Origin: Promethearchaeota archaeon
GTDB lineage: Archaea; Asgardarchaeota; Lokiarchaeia; Sigynarchaeales; SOKP01
NCBI GenBank assembly: GCA_004524515.1
Contig: SDNV01000035.1
Coordinates: forward strand, 1-23,346
Length of the DNA stretch: 23,346 nt
Direction of reading: 5' to 3'
Positions 7,845-15,945 of this stretch are shown in pieces. Position numbers and translations under genes: made by a program. The stretch's first letter is position 1. Every line of letters starts with the position of its first letter. The notes under the pieces are model-generated. The model made no database searches. It saw nothing but the letters and a program-made list of their open reading frames with translations, and was not told where the DNA came from.

Positions 7845-8881
7845 ATTTCTAAATCACCATATTTTTCAATTAATTTATCATATTCCCCTCGTGACATCGC
7901 GATTTTATGGCAGAAATCATCTCGCCAATATTTTTTTTTATATCCTAAATTTATTTGATCGGATAGATATTCATTTACTTTAAGTTCCTCTAACGGTTCC
8001 TTCCCATATCTCTCAATATAATGATCTAAATATTCTTTTCTATTTTTTCTGTCATAAATCCATTCTTTCATAAAGATCTCATTGGAGATCTTGTTAAACA
8101 TCGATCGAAAAATTATGGACCTAAAATTAATATCCGTGTTATAATATCCCGCTAATGGGCTTGGGTGTGCTCCCATTGGTTCTACACAAACCGCATTCAC
8201 CCGAAATCCAGGTAAAATTGTTAAGTAAGGAGAATGCTTAATTTTCTCATGATCGACAATTTCCTCGCAAGAAACTATAATCTTTTTAGCAGCTAAAGCA
8301 GACCATTTTAAAGTGCCCAAACTGCCCCAGAATTGAGCGTTTCCATATTTATCAGCTCTTTGCACATGACATATTGCTACATCCGGATTTAAGGCGGGTA
8401 CTAAAACTGTTTCTTCCCCAGTAAATGGACATTTTATGGTTTTAAATTTATTTTCTCCCATGAATGTCCTTAAATTATAAATATCAGATTCCATAACGGA
8501 TTTCATTACAGGCATAAAAGTATACCCCAGAGCACCCGCCATAAACATCGAGACCATTGTAAAATTTGAATAATCTTCAAATTCGACAAGATCCTTAAAT
8601 AAAGCTCTGTCTAATTCACGTTTATAAAGCTTTCCACCAGCTCTATGATACCACGATAATATAAATTTTTTAGCACATCCTCCAGATAATAATAAATCGC
8701 CTTCTTCTATGGATGAGCAAGAAACAAATGTTAAATCTTTTTTTTTTTGACGTATGATTTCATGGGTAATAGCATAGGGTATTCCATGCAAAAAATTAGC
8801 AGTCACTAACATATTTCCATCAATAACAAATTTTGAAACTGCCTCTTTAGTTGACATAACCTTATTATTATTTTCATTCAT
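7841..8881 (-). CDS. CoA-transferase subunit alpha (glutaconate CoA-transferase A-like)
   Basis: A 346-residue class I CoA-transferase alpha subunit, the partner of the beta subunit encoded directly downstream with a 4-base overlap. Typical family features are KEAVSKFVIDGNMLVTANF at the N-terminus, HEIIRQKKKDLTFVSCSS, LLLSGGCAKKFILSWYHRAGG, ALNPDVAICHVQRADKYGNAQFWG (the common 'P DvaiiHa q rAD GN' motif) and KIIVSCEEIVD. The glycine-rich loop and the HxxxADxxGN stretch support CoA and substrate binding at the subunit interface. The pair should act as an alpha/beta heteromer in the cytoplasm. Together with the ADP-forming acyl-CoA synthetase in this window, it suggests that acids are activated and recycled through CoA exchange. 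A perfect 7-base inverted repeat lies 30-49 bases before the start and may be an operator. Confidence 0.88.
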   Translation of the reverse strand: MNENNNKVMSTKEAVSKFVIDGNMLVTANFLHGIPYAITHEIIRQKKKDLTFVSCSSIEEGDLLLSGGCAKKFILSWYHRAGGKLYKRELDRALFKDLVEFEDYSNFTMVSMFMAGALGYTFMPVMKSVMESDIYNLRTFMGENKFKTIKCPFTGEETVLVPALNPDVAICHVQRADKYGNAQFWGSLGTLKWSALAAKKIIVSCEEIVDHEKIKHSPYLTILPGFRVNAVCVEPMGAHPSPLAGYYNTDINFRSIIFRSMFNKISNEIFMKEWIYDRKNRKEYLDHYIERYGKEPLEELKVNEYLSDQINLGYKKKYWRDDFCHKIAMSRGEYDKLIEKYGDLEI

Positions 8882-8910
8882 TCTTTATTCATTCCGAAAA
8901 TTTTAGTGCT

Positions 8911-8930
8911 TGATTACAATTCAGTAATCA
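8911..8930. promoter_or_regulatory. Inverted repeat upstream of the CoA-transferase operon (possible operator)
   Basis: TGATTAC at 8911-8917 and GTAATCA at 8924-8930 form a perfect 7-base inverted repeat with a 6-base spacer, 30-49 bases upstream of the alpha-subunit start on the minus strand. That is about where TBP/TFB would bind, so an occupied site could block transcription. Which protein binds it is unknown. Confidence 0.4.
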
Positions 8931-9044
8931 CTTTTTTTTGAATAATTAATTTAATGATTTCTCAAATTTTAAATTGAATAAAAATAATAAAATTAAGACA
9001 TTTTATAAAAAAATTATCAGAAATTAAAAAAATAGATATTTTAA

Positions 9045-9509
9045 TCAATCTAAATCTACGGGATTCTTACATTTATTGCATCTCTTCGCACCACGAAATA
9101 AGGGATTTCCACATTCCGGACAATGATACCTTTTTTCTTCCTCTTCTACGAATTTTTCAGTTCCTAGTTCTCTCCAGGTAGGAATCGTTCTAAACATTAC
9201 TTTTTTAGCAACTGGGACGGGAAAATTATTAAAAAATTTACATGGCCATTCATCACATTGATGACATCCCTCAATCCCCTTAGTTGTAGCACATTTTTTA
9301 ATGGGACAAGACCTACATACTGGAAAAACTATTCCATCTGACAAGCAACCAGTGCATGAAATATCATCAACAGTTTTGGCAAATGCTTTATATACAGGTA
9401 ATAACAATTCTTTGAATTTGGTATTATTATCTCTATGCGCAATATATATGGAACACACCCCACAATAAAGCCCACAAGGAGCTAAAAGCTCTTTCTTAAC
9501 ATTGCTCAT
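9045..9509 (-). CDS. DUF3795-type cysteine-rich protein with C-terminal zinc ribbon
   Basis: A 154-residue protein. The N-terminal part has the DUF3795 pattern: APCGLYCGVCSIYI, later ISCTGCLSDG, CRSCPIKKC and GCHQCDEWPCKFF, which is many cysteines in short CxxC steps. The C-terminus is a separate zinc ribbon (CPECGNPLFRGAKRCNKCKNP). DUF3795 proteins are widespread in anaerobic archaea and bacteria and have no settled function; the cysteine pattern suggests metal or Fe-S binding. The start ATG at 9509 is followed by SNVKKELLAPCG, the usual short lead-in to the first cysteine pair. The gene is transcribed alone, with 163 bases to the CoA-transferase operon and a shared divergent promoter region with the winged-helix regulator at 9694. 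Confidence 0.82.
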   Translation of the reverse strand: MSNVKKELLAPCGLYCGVCSIYIAHRDNNTKFKELLLPVYKAFAKTVDDISCTGCLSDGIVFPVCRSCPIKKCATTKGIEGCHQCDEWPCKFFNNFPVPVAKKVMFRTIPTWRELGTEKFVEEEEKRYHCPECGNPLFRGAKRCNKCKNPVDLD

Positions 9510-9671
9510 TTTTTCTTTTCACTAATATTATATTATTTTGAAAATTAGGATCTAACTTCAATATAATAACATTAGGTGCATTTTATATAATAGTTACCTT
9601 TTTCCTATATTTCCTATAGGTTTTAAATAGAATACTAGATTAATATAGTTTAAGTTAAAAATTTAATAAAT

Positions 9672-9688
9672 CAAATTTATAAAATTTG
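9672..9688. promoter_or_regulatory. 17-base inverted repeat over a TATA-like box just before a regulator gene
   Basis: CAAATTTATAAAATTTG is a perfect inverted repeat (7-base arms, 3-base centre) ending 5 bases before the ATG at 9694. It contains the TATA-like TTTATAAAA. The position fits an autoregulatory operator for the winged-helix protein encoded downstream, although AT-rich dyads also arise by chance. Confidence 0.4.
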
Positions 9689-9693
9689 TTAAA

Positions 9694-10461
9694 ATGGATA
9701 ATTCTGAAGAAACTCTTAAAAAAATTAGCGATCAATTAGAAAAATTAGATACTAAATTTAATTTTCTCCAGGATATGCTATTTACTATGAGAAATGAGCT
9801 TGAATTGATAAAAAAAACCACGATTCGAGAAAATTATCTTACGAAGATAACTAAAGTTGCCGATAAAACTTTAATCAATTTTTTGGATAATAGACCAAAG
9901 GATTGTAATATACTTGACTTTTGTACAACTCTAATTGAAAAAGAAATTTTTAAAATTCTAACTACATTATTGGAAAAAGGAGAGGAATCGGCTCTAAATG
10001 AAGTTAATGAATTCATGAAACTTTCAGAATCAGACGAAGTTTTAAAAATATGTCCCAATAACCAATGCTTAATAAATGCAATAGAACCTTTCAAGCTACT
10101 AAAAGATTTGATACTCGATTCAAAAGAATTATCTTTAAAATATTTCGAAGAACTAACCTTAACCGATCAGCAATCAAGTTTTGAAGAACTTAATGAAGAG
10201 GAACTAAATGATTTACTAACTCCCCTTTCTAATGCCGTAAGATTGAAGATATTAAATACCTTAAGTAAAGGAGGCAAAAACTATTCTCAATTAGAAGAAG
10301 CAACTGGAATTAAAGCAGGGCACCTATTATTTCATATTGATAAATTAAAAGAAGTTGAATATATAATCCAAGAAAATAAGAAATACTTAATTACAATGAA
10401 AGGCAGAAAGGCTTTAAATCTTATATCGGGATTGGGTAAAGAATTATCCTTAAAGAGTTAA
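9694..10461 (+). CDS. Winged-helix (ArsR-like) transcriptional regulator with N-terminal coiled coil
   Basis: A 255-residue protein. Residues 5-45 form a likely coiled coil (LKKISDQLEKLDTKFNFLQ), which probably drives dimerisation. The middle 45-170 is helical and acidic without recognisable domains. Residues 172-250 are a winged helix: LLTPLSNAVRLKILNTLS, then YSQLEEATGIKAGHLLFHID as the helix-turn-helix and a wing around IIQENKKYLITMKGRKAL. This is the ArsR-type 'transform/recycle' arrangement seen in many Asgard and methanogen regulators. No metal-binding cysteine pair typical of metal-sensing ArsR is obvious. A perfect 17-base dyad lies directly in front of the start, suggesting autoregulation. 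The 4Fe-4S protein gene follows after 49 bases on the same strand, so the regulator may control it. Confidence 0.8.
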   Translation: MDNSEETLKKISDQLEKLDTKFNFLQDMLFTMRNELELIKKTTIRENYLTKITKVADKTLINFLDNRPKDCNILDFCTTLIEKEIFKILTTLLEKGEESALNEVNEFMKLSESDEVLKICPNNQCLINAIEPFKLLKDLILDSKELSLKYFEELTLTDQQSSFEELNEEELNDLLTPLSNAVRLKILNTLSKGGKNYSQLEEATGIKAGHLLFHIDKLKEVEYIIQENKKYLITMKGRKALNLISGLGKELSLKS

Positions 10462-10510
10462 ATAAATTTGATTTTAAAAGAAAAATAAATTTGGATAAAA
10501 GGTTAAAGAA

Positions 10511-11662
10511 ATGGTTGAGAAGTACCAAAAAATAGCTAAAAAAATGGGGGTAATATGGTCAGAGGAAATGGAAAAAATTCTCAAGGCATTATACTCCCCC
10601 GAAGAGGCTGATATTTTATTAGCCTTTAATGGCCCGTATATGGATCGTTTCACTGCTGAAAAAATAGCCCGAAAGGTTAAGCGACCAGTTGAAGAAGTTG
10701 AGCCAATTCTAAAAGAAATGGCACGCACTCAGCGAGTTTTTTCAGTAGAATATGAGGGTATAAGAACTTATTCAATGTTTCCTTTACTTCCTGGACTATT
10801 TGAATTATATTTTTCAAATCATGAAAGAGCGTCTGCTGAAGAAAAAGAAACGTTGATGCTTTTCACCGAGGAATATGAAAAATATTATAATAAAGGCTAT
10901 GTTGTAGACGGATTCAGTTCGAATTATCCATTTATGAGAGTTTTCATTGATCAAAAGGCTGTCGATGATACCATTGATCGTGGTAAGGGAAAGCTCATTG
11001 ATGTGAATCAAGAAGTAGAGCAAGTAAAAAATAATATACTCCCTTTTGAACAGGCTAAATATTTTGTGGATAAATCACGTAGGGTCTCAGTTATGGATTG
11101 TGCATGTCGAACTCACATGAAAATACATAACGATGGAACACCTGTAAACAAATATCCAATTAATGTGTGTATGGCTTTTAATACATGGGCAGATTATTGT
11201 ATAGAACAGGGTTTTGGTAGAGAACTCTCGAAAAAAGAGGCTCTTGAAACTCTTACTGGAGCGGCTGAAGCAGGTTTGGTCCATACCACCCAAAATATCA
11301 CTGAAAAGTCCTCTTTCATATGCAACTGTGATCGTGATTGTTGCGTAATGTTAAGAGGTATTCGAAAATTTGAGAATCCCAAAATTGTAGCAAGTTCAAA
11401 CTTTGTTCCAGAATATGAAAAGGAAAATTGCCTTTATTGTAAGTTATGTACTAAACTCTGTCCTATGTACGCCATTGAACTTATAAATGAAGACACAGAA
11501 GATAAGGAAATCTTAATCAATTACGAGAAATGCATCGGATGTGGAGTATGTGCGTTCAATTGTCCAAACGAGGCACTCACGATGGTAAAGAAATTTGATA
11601 AGATTCCTGTAAAAAATATGATGGAAGCCATGACTAAAAATATTGAAGGAAGAGCTAACTAA
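10511..11662 (+). CDS. 4Fe-4S dicluster protein with N-terminal winged-helix-like domain
   Basis: A 383-residue iron-sulfur protein. The C-terminus has two ferredoxin-type motifs: C307-x2-C310-x2-C313-x3-C317-P and C341-x2-C344-x2-C347-x3-C351-P, each suited to a [4Fe-4S] cluster that transfers single electrons. The middle has further cysteines (MDCACRTHM, NVCMAFN, CNCDRDCCVML) that could hold a third cofactor. The N-terminal 80 residues (SPEEADILLAFNGPYMDRFT, then AEKIARKVKRPVEEVEPIL) look like a winged-helix domain, as in a family of anaerobe ferredoxin-like proteins often found near heterodisulfide-reductase-type genes. The exact partner is not in the window. A weak AAGGTTAAAG ribosome-binding site precedes the ATG. 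A perfect 8-base hairpin starts directly after the stop. Confidence 0.85.
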   Translation: MVEKYQKIAKKMGVIWSEEMEKILKALYSPEEADILLAFNGPYMDRFTAEKIARKVKRPVEEVEPILKEMARTQRVFSVEYEGIRTYSMFPLLPGLFELYFSNHERASAEEKETLMLFTEEYEKYYNKGYVVDGFSSNYPFMRVFIDQKAVDDTIDRGKGKLIDVNQEVEQVKNNILPFEQAKYFVDKSRRVSVMDCACRTHMKIHNDGTPVNKYPINVCMAFNTWADYCIEQGFGRELSKKEALETLTGAAEAGLVHTTQNITEKSSFICNCDRDCCVMLRGIRKFENPKIVASSNFVPEYEKENCLYCKLCTKLCPMYAIELINEDTEDKEILINYEKCIGCGVCAFNCPNEALTMVKKFDKIPVKNMMEAMTKNIEGRAN

Positions 11663-11720
11663 AATTCTTGTCTCAATTCCAAGAATTAAAAAAAACAGAA
11701 TTTTTTATCTTTTTATAGTT
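11663..11720 (+). terminator. Hairpin plus T-rich tract after the 4Fe-4S protein gene
   Basis: AATTCTTG (11663-11670) and CAAGAATT (11680-11687) form a perfect 8-base stem with a 9-base loop immediately after the stop codon. T-rich sequence (TTTTTT and CTTTTT) follows at about 11701-11716. It sits between two convergent genes, where transcription from both sides should end. Confidence 0.5.
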
Positions 11721-11779
11721 TTTATTTAATTTGTATTAAATTAATTTCAAATAAATTTCTTTAATAAAATTCTAAGTAT

Positions 11780-12229
11780 TTAGATTTCTTTCTCGAATAA
11801 ATTAATCCTTAAATTGTATTGTTTGGGGCTATTTGGGCAATTAAGTTCACAACAAGCGGGAAGATATGAAAATACTTCAAATTTAGTAGCGGGAATTAAT
11901 AAATACATGAGGGAATGGATTAAAGAGCAGGTACTACTTATTTCTTTTAAAGGTCCATCACACAAAGCAGTTTTATGTTCCTTCTTGTTCACATAAATAC
12001 ATAACCCCTCTCGGGGATAGAATCCAAATAAATATTGATAGCGAGGGATCACGGGATATTTTTCGCTTTCCACCTTCCTTACATATTCAATATTAATATT
12101 GTTAAAAGAAAGAGTAAATTCTAAAGCTTTATAGGAATCATTTTGCGTATCCTCAGCAGAAATTTTATGTAAAATAAAATCCTGAGAAACCGCCTTATCA
12201 ATAAATCCTTCTAAATCTTTGGTAATCAT
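11780..12229 (-). CDS. Hypothetical protein with a C-terminal CCxxxC motif
   Basis: A 149-residue protein that I do not recognise. It reads as a single soluble alpha/beta domain: ALEFTLSFNNINIEYVRKVE, then YQYLFGFYPREGLCIYVNKKEHKTALCDGP, then a hydrophobic helix around SLIHSLMYLLIPATKFEVFSYL. It ends with PACCELNCPNSPKQ, in which adjacent cysteines plus a third, with two more near the middle, could bind a metal (inference). It lies 15 bases downstream of the zinc-ribbon gene on the same strand, so the two are probably one transcript. It is convergent with the 4Fe-4S gene. The start at 12229 has no clear ribosome-binding site, but the next ATG would remove the whole first strand and helix. Confidence 0.6.
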   Translation of the reverse strand: MITKDLEGFIDKAVSQDFILHKISAEDTQNDSYKALEFTLSFNNINIEYVRKVESEKYPVIPRYQYLFGFYPREGLCIYVNKKEHKTALCDGPLKEISSTCSLIHSLMYLLIPATKFEVFSYLPACCELNCPNSPKQYNLRINLFEKEI

Positions 12230-12244
12230 GACATAGAATTGCCA

Positions 12245-12514
12245 TTATTTCTTTTTCTTCTTTTTTTTTTTGGGATCTATCCATTCTGAATAGATTTCTT
12301 GAATGGTAACGTTTTTTCGGTGGCATTTTTCACACTCTTCATCTGTTGTGTGTTTGAATGTAAAATCTCCTGGCTTAAATTCGCGCTGATATTTAGCCTG
12401 GCAACTATCACACTTTATTACGGTGTATTTCTTCTCAATAAAGCGATCCTTCCTATCTATTATGTCCCCAATCGCAGGAATGGGGGGCAATTGTGGTTCT
12501 TCTCCCATATTCAT
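12245..12514 (-). CDS. Small zinc-ribbon protein with a poly-lysine tail
   Basis: An 89-residue protein. Two CxxC knuckles, CDSCQAKYQREF and CEKCHRKNV, are separated by about 22 residues and should bind one zinc, as in many small archaeal zinc ribbons that bind nucleic acid or protein. The last eight residues are all lysine, which would favour binding to nucleic acid. That tail is encoded by a run of 11 A followed by short A/G runs, so the exact C-terminal frame depends on the homopolymer length being correct. The start may be the ATG at 12514 (MNMGEE) or at 12508. The gene follows grpE on the same strand after 172 bases, but a hairpin and T-run between them suggest a separate transcript. Confidence 0.65.
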   Translation of the reverse strand: MNMGEEPQLPPIPAIGDIIDRKDRFIEKKYTVIKCDSCQAKYQREFKPGDFTFKHTTDEECEKCHRKNVTIQEIYSEWIDPKKKKKKKK

Positions 12515-12587
12515 TCCATTCTAATATTTTTTCTAGGTATTTTGTTACTTCTTGAAAATAAATAAAATTGTACTATCTTTATCTTAT

Positions 12588-12631
12588 AAAAAAAAACCAA
12601 GCTAATAATTTTTTAGGTTTAAATCTAAAAA
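12588..12631 (-). terminator. Hairpin and T-run downstream of grpE
   Basis: On the minus strand, a 7-base stem formed by the arms at 12625-12631 and 12610-12616 (TTTTTAG/CTAAAAA, 8-base loop) is followed by a run of nine T at 12596-12588. It lies 56 bases past the grpE stop. The layout resembles a terminator and would separate grpE from the zinc-ribbon gene. Confidence 0.4.
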
Positions 12632-12686
12632 TTTTGGGAATAAAGAAAAATATAATAAAAAATAAGTCAATGTTTTAGACCATTTT

Positions 12687-13517
12687 TTAAGAAATATAGT
12701 TATTTTCACTGGAATTTGAGTCTTTTTTTTTATCCTCGTCAGGAGAATCTTCTTTGTTTTTCTTCTGTGTGTCTTCTTGAGATTGTGCTTGCCCCTCGGC
12801 TTCTTTTTCAATCTTTGATTCAGGTTCCGGTTCAGGAGGCTTTGGTTTCTTAGAAATGACCACTTTTGCATACCTAAGGACATCTTTATCAAATTTCCAG
12901 CCTTCTTGGATAATATCTAAGATACGATTTTCTTCAATATCTTTTTTTTCTACTGATGTTATTGCCTCATGCAAATTATAATCGTAGGGATCATTTATTT
13001 TCGTTTCCATCGGGGTGGCGCCTTCAAATTTTAAAATATTCATGAATTGATTATAAAATTGTTTCAACTGATCCTTTTCAGGAGAACTTTCTATAGCTTT
13101 TTTAAAAGAATCATAGAGAGGCAAAAAATCTTTCAAAACGGCGGCAGTATATTGAGCTTTTAAATATTGCCTATTTTTATCCCATCTTTTTTGTGTATTT
13201 TCAAATTCTGCCTGTAAACGCATATATTTATCCTTCCAAGGTTCTAATTCTTTAATTTTTTCATCCCTACTTTTGAGATCTTCTTTCAATTCTTTTAATT
13301 GTTTAATCAAATCATCCTTAGAAAAATACTCTAATTGTAAACCCGCTCCCTCCTTTTCTTCAAGTAATTCCACTTTTTGATCTGAATTTAGCTCAGAAGC
13401 TTTTTTTTCTGTTTCTTGTTTGGATTCTTTATCCTTCTTATCTTCTTCTATGCTTTCAGACTTATTTATTTGCTCACTTTTACTTTTTGGTTTCTTTTCT
13501 TCTTTCTCTTTAGTCAT
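12687..13517 (-). CDS. grpE: GrpE, nucleotide exchange factor of DnaK
   Basis: A 276-residue GrpE, clearly longer than the usual 170-210. The core is typical: a long coiled coil (about 65-110, LIKQLKELKEDLKSRDEKIKEL, MRLQAEFENTQKRW), then LKDFLPLYDSFKKAI, and the beta head with PYDYNLHEAITSVEK, IQEGWKFDKDVLRYAKVVIS. GrpE dimers insert into the DnaK nucleotide-binding domain and release ADP. The first 60 residues are strongly charged (Lys/Glu/Ser), and the last 55 are acidic and Pro/Glu/Gln-rich (PEPEPESK..., SPDEDKKKDSNSSE). These tails explain the extra length and are probably disordered. The gene is divergent from dnaK across 244 bases, not in the more common grpE-dnaK-dnaJ order. GGTATGG lies just before the ATG, with TATA-like AT tracts further upstream. 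Confidence 0.9.
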   Translation of the reverse strand: MTKEKEEKKPKSKSEQINKSESIEEDKKDKESKQETEKKASELNSDQKVELLEEKEGAGLQLEYFSKDDLIKQLKELKEDLKSRDEKIKELEPWKDKYMRLQAEFENTQKRWDKNRQYLKAQYTAAVLKDFLPLYDSFKKAIESSPEKDQLKQFYNQFMNILKFEGATPMETKINDPYDYNLHEAITSVEKKDIEENRILDIIQEGWKFDKDVLRYAKVVISKKPKPPEPEPESKIEKEAEGQAQSQEDTQKKNKEDSPDEDKKKDSNSSENNYIS

Positions 13518-13761
13518 ATGCCATACCGTTTATATTTCATAAAAATGTAAGATAAATACTTTCTTTTAAAATATTAAGATAATCCTTATCAAATAAAAAA
13601 AAATTAAAAAAATTAAATTTTATTATTTATATAGATCTCTAAATCATCGAAAAAAATTTAATGGTTAAATTATATATATTCCTAAAGAAAACAAATCGAT
13701 GATAAAATATCATAATCAATAAATTATTAATTACGAATTCATAGAAAAAGTGAAAGTATAA
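13518..13761. promoter_or_regulatory. Divergent grpE / dnaK promoter region
   Basis: These 244 bases must hold the promoters of both chaperone genes. TATATATAT at 13671-13679 is the best TATA box for dnaK and would give a leader of about 60 bases; GTGAAAG at 13750-13756 is a plausible ribosome-binding site. Two small dyads are visible: GATAA-tcc-TTATC at 13578-13590, and ATGATA-aaa-TATCAT at 13699-13713, the latter inside the expected dnaK leader. Either could be a heat-shock regulator site; which protein binds is unknown. TATA-like AT tracts on the minus strand for grpE lie at 13529-13536 and 13551-13560. Confidence 0.45.
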
Positions 13762-15768
13762 ATGAGTGAAGAAAGCAAATCAAAGAAAAAAGAAAAGATA
13801 ATTGGAATTGATTTAGGTACTTCAAATAGCGCTTGTGCTGTTTTAGGTGCGACCGGTAAACCAGAGATTATCCCAGCTGCAGAAGGAAGAACGCTTGGTG
13901 GGAAAGCCTTTCCATCATATGTGGCGTTTGGTGAGGATGGTCAAAAAATTGTGGGAGAGCCCGCACGAAGACAAGCCGTCTCTAATCCCGATGGAACAGT
14001 AACCGCTATAAAACGTAAAATGGGCACAACTTATAAGGCAAAAATAAAGGTGGGAAGTGAGTGGAAAGAATTTAGTCCTGAAGAGATCTCAGCAATGATT
14101 CTTAAGAAAATCGCTAACGATGCCTCTTCATATCTCGGAGAACCCGTAAAAAAGGCAGTAATTACAGTTCCGGCATATTTCAACGATCAACAGCGTACAG
14201 CAACTAAAAACGCGGGAGAGATTGCCGGACTTGAAGTAGTACGTATGATTAATGAACCTACTGCTGCATGCTTAGCCTATGGATTAGATAAAGATACAAG
14301 TAATAAGCTTTTGAAGATATGTGTGCTTGATTTGGGTGGTGGAACATTTGATATTACACTTATGGAGTATGGGGAAGGTGTGGTTGAAGTTATGTCTACT
14401 GCCGGCGATACACAGTTAGGCGGAACCGATATGGATAATACGCTAGTCGATTGGATTGTTGCAGAATTTGAAAAGAAAGAAGGAATTCAACTTAAAGGCG
14501 ATAGTAAAGCAATGATAAGAATAAGGGACGCTGCTGAAAAAGCTAAGATTGAATTATCAACTACTTTATCTACTTCTATAAATCTTCCGTATCTTAGTCA
14601 AAAAGAGGGAAATCCAATTCATTTGGAAATGGAATTTACCAGAGCAAAATTAGAGCAGTTAATTGAACCCACTTTAAGACGATTAGATCCAATAATGCAA
14701 CGTGCCGTAGCTGATGCAAAAGTATCCATAAAAGATGTTGATAAGATTATTTTAGTCGGCGGACCAACCCGAATGCCTTCTGTTCAAGAACGATTTAAGA
14801 AATTTTTCGGAAAAGAGCCCGAACATTCAGTTGATCCAATGGAATGTGTTGCAATGGGTGCAGCTATACAAGGCGGGGTTATTGCGGGGGAAGTTGAGGA
14901 TCTACTATTATTAGACGTAACTCCTCTTACCCTTGGGGTTGAAACGTTAGGGGGTGTATCCACTCCATTGATAGAACGAAATTCGACCATTCCGACTGAA
15001 AAAGCTAAAATTTTCAGTACAGCTGTGGATAACCAACCTGCAGTAACTATCAATGTTTTACAAGGAGAGAGAGCGATGGCAGCAGATAATATCTCATTAG
15101 GTATGTTTCATTTAACAGGTATTCCACCCGCTCCCCGAAATGTTCCGCAAATTGAAGTTAAATTCTCGATTGATGCTGACGGAATAGTTCATGTTACAGC
15201 TAAAGATTTAGGTACAGGAAAAGAGACGGGTATAACAGTTACGGGGGCAAAAGGACTATCCGAGGATGAAATTCAACAAAAAATCAGAGATGCTGAGAAA
15301 TTTGAAGACGCAGATAAGAAATTGCGAGAGAAAGTTGAGGCGAAAAATAATGCTGAATCTATGATTTATCAAACAAGGAAATTAATGGAAGATAATAAAG
15401 AAAAAATTCAAGATAATGAAAAACAAGAGATTGAAAATGCCATTAAATCACTGGAAGAAGATATTAAAACTGATGATGTAAATAGAATCAAATTAGGAAT
15501 TGAAAACCTTCAAAAATCAATGTATTCCTTTTCTCAAAGAATTTACCAAACCCAGGCTCAGCAACAATCTTATCAACAAGCAGCAGAACAAGCTCAGCGA
15601 GCAGCTAGCGGTATGGGAGGCGCACCTCCAGGCGGAATGGGAGGAGTTCCACCAGGAGGTATGGGAGATATGGGTGGTGCCGGTGGAGCGTCTTATAAAG
15701 CTGAAACCGATAAAAAGAAGAAAGATAAGAAAGTAGTCGATGTAGATTGGGAAGATGAAGATGAATAA
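13762..15768 (+). CDS. dnaK: DnaK (Hsp70) chaperone
   Basis: A complete 668-residue Hsp70. The ATPase domain opens with [14 protein letters not shown] (residues 14-27) and includes [44 protein letters not shown] and [13 protein letters not shown]. The interdomain linker is [13 protein letters not shown] near residue 380, followed by the substrate-binding beta domain ([35 protein letters not shown]) and the helical lid. The loop after [11 protein letters not shown] is short, so the 20-plus-residue insertion typical of proteobacterial DnaK is absent, as in Gram-positive and archaeal forms. A basic N-terminal extension ([12 protein letters not shown]), a Gly/Met/Pro-rich segment and a C-terminus ending in acidic residues (DWEDEDE) flank the core. 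A small CTCC-GGAG hairpin and later T-rich tracts follow the stop. It works with the flanking grpE and dnaJ. Confidence 0.97.
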   Translation: MSEESKSKKKEKIIGIDLGTSNSACAVLGATGKPEIIPAAEGRTLGGKAFPSYVAFGEDGQKIVGEPARRQAVSNPDGTVTAIKRKMGTTYKAKIKVGSEWKEFSPEEISAMILKKIANDASSYLGEPVKKAVITVPAYFNDQQRTATKNAGEIAGLEVVRMINEPTAACLAYGLDKDTSNKLLKICVLDLGGGTFDITLMEYGEGVVEVMSTAGDTQLGGTDMDNTLVDWIVAEFEKKEGIQLKGDSKAMIRIRDAAEKAKIELSTTLSTSINLPYLSQKEGNPIHLEMEFTRAKLEQLIEPTLRRLDPIMQRAVADAKVSIKDVDKIILVGGPTRMPSVQERFKKFFGKEPEHSVDPMECVAMGAAIQGGVIAGEVEDLLLLDVTPLTLGVETLGGVSTPLIERNSTIPTEKAKIFSTAVDNQPAVTINVLQGERAMAADNISLGMFHLTGIPPAPRNVPQIEVKFSIDADGIVHVTAKDLGTGKETGITVTGAKGLSEDEIQQKIRDAEKFEDADKKLREKVEAKNNAESMIYQTRKLMEDNKEKIQDNEKQEIENAIKSLEEDIKTDDVNRIKLGIENLQKSMYSFSQRIYQTQAQQQSYQQAAEQAQRAASGMGGAPPGGMGGVPPGGMGDMGGAGGASYKAETDKKKKDKKVVDVDWEDEDE

Positions 15769-15920
15769 AAAGGACTCCGTAATGGAGGAAAGGCAAGATA
15801 TCAAGCGATAATTAACATAAGGCTTAAAAATAATTTCAATTTTTTAATTTTTTTAAATATATTTAAATTTTAAACCTTAGAATCTAAAAAATTAAATTTC
15901 TCTATAGATTTTAATAGATA

Positions 15921-15930
15921 GAATTATAAC
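15921..15930 (+). promoter_or_regulatory. TATA-like box of dnaJ
   Basis: GAATTATAAC is centred about 20 bases before the dnaJ ATG. The sequence between it and the ATG has no ribosome-binding site, so dnaJ may be transcribed from its own leaderless promoter as well as, or instead of, from dnaK. Confidence 0.4.
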
Positions 15931-15945
15931 TAATCATATCGTATC

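Noticed and set aside
12602..12892. Lys-rich frame overlapping the end of grpE
   Set aside because: It is a different frame of the same DNA as the grpE C-terminal tail, and its composition reflects A-rich codons only.
15774..15788. CTCC-gtaat-GGAG hairpin after dnaK as a terminator
   Set aside because: The stem is only 4 bases and no T-run follows directly; it is mentioned under dnaK but is too weak for a separate feature.
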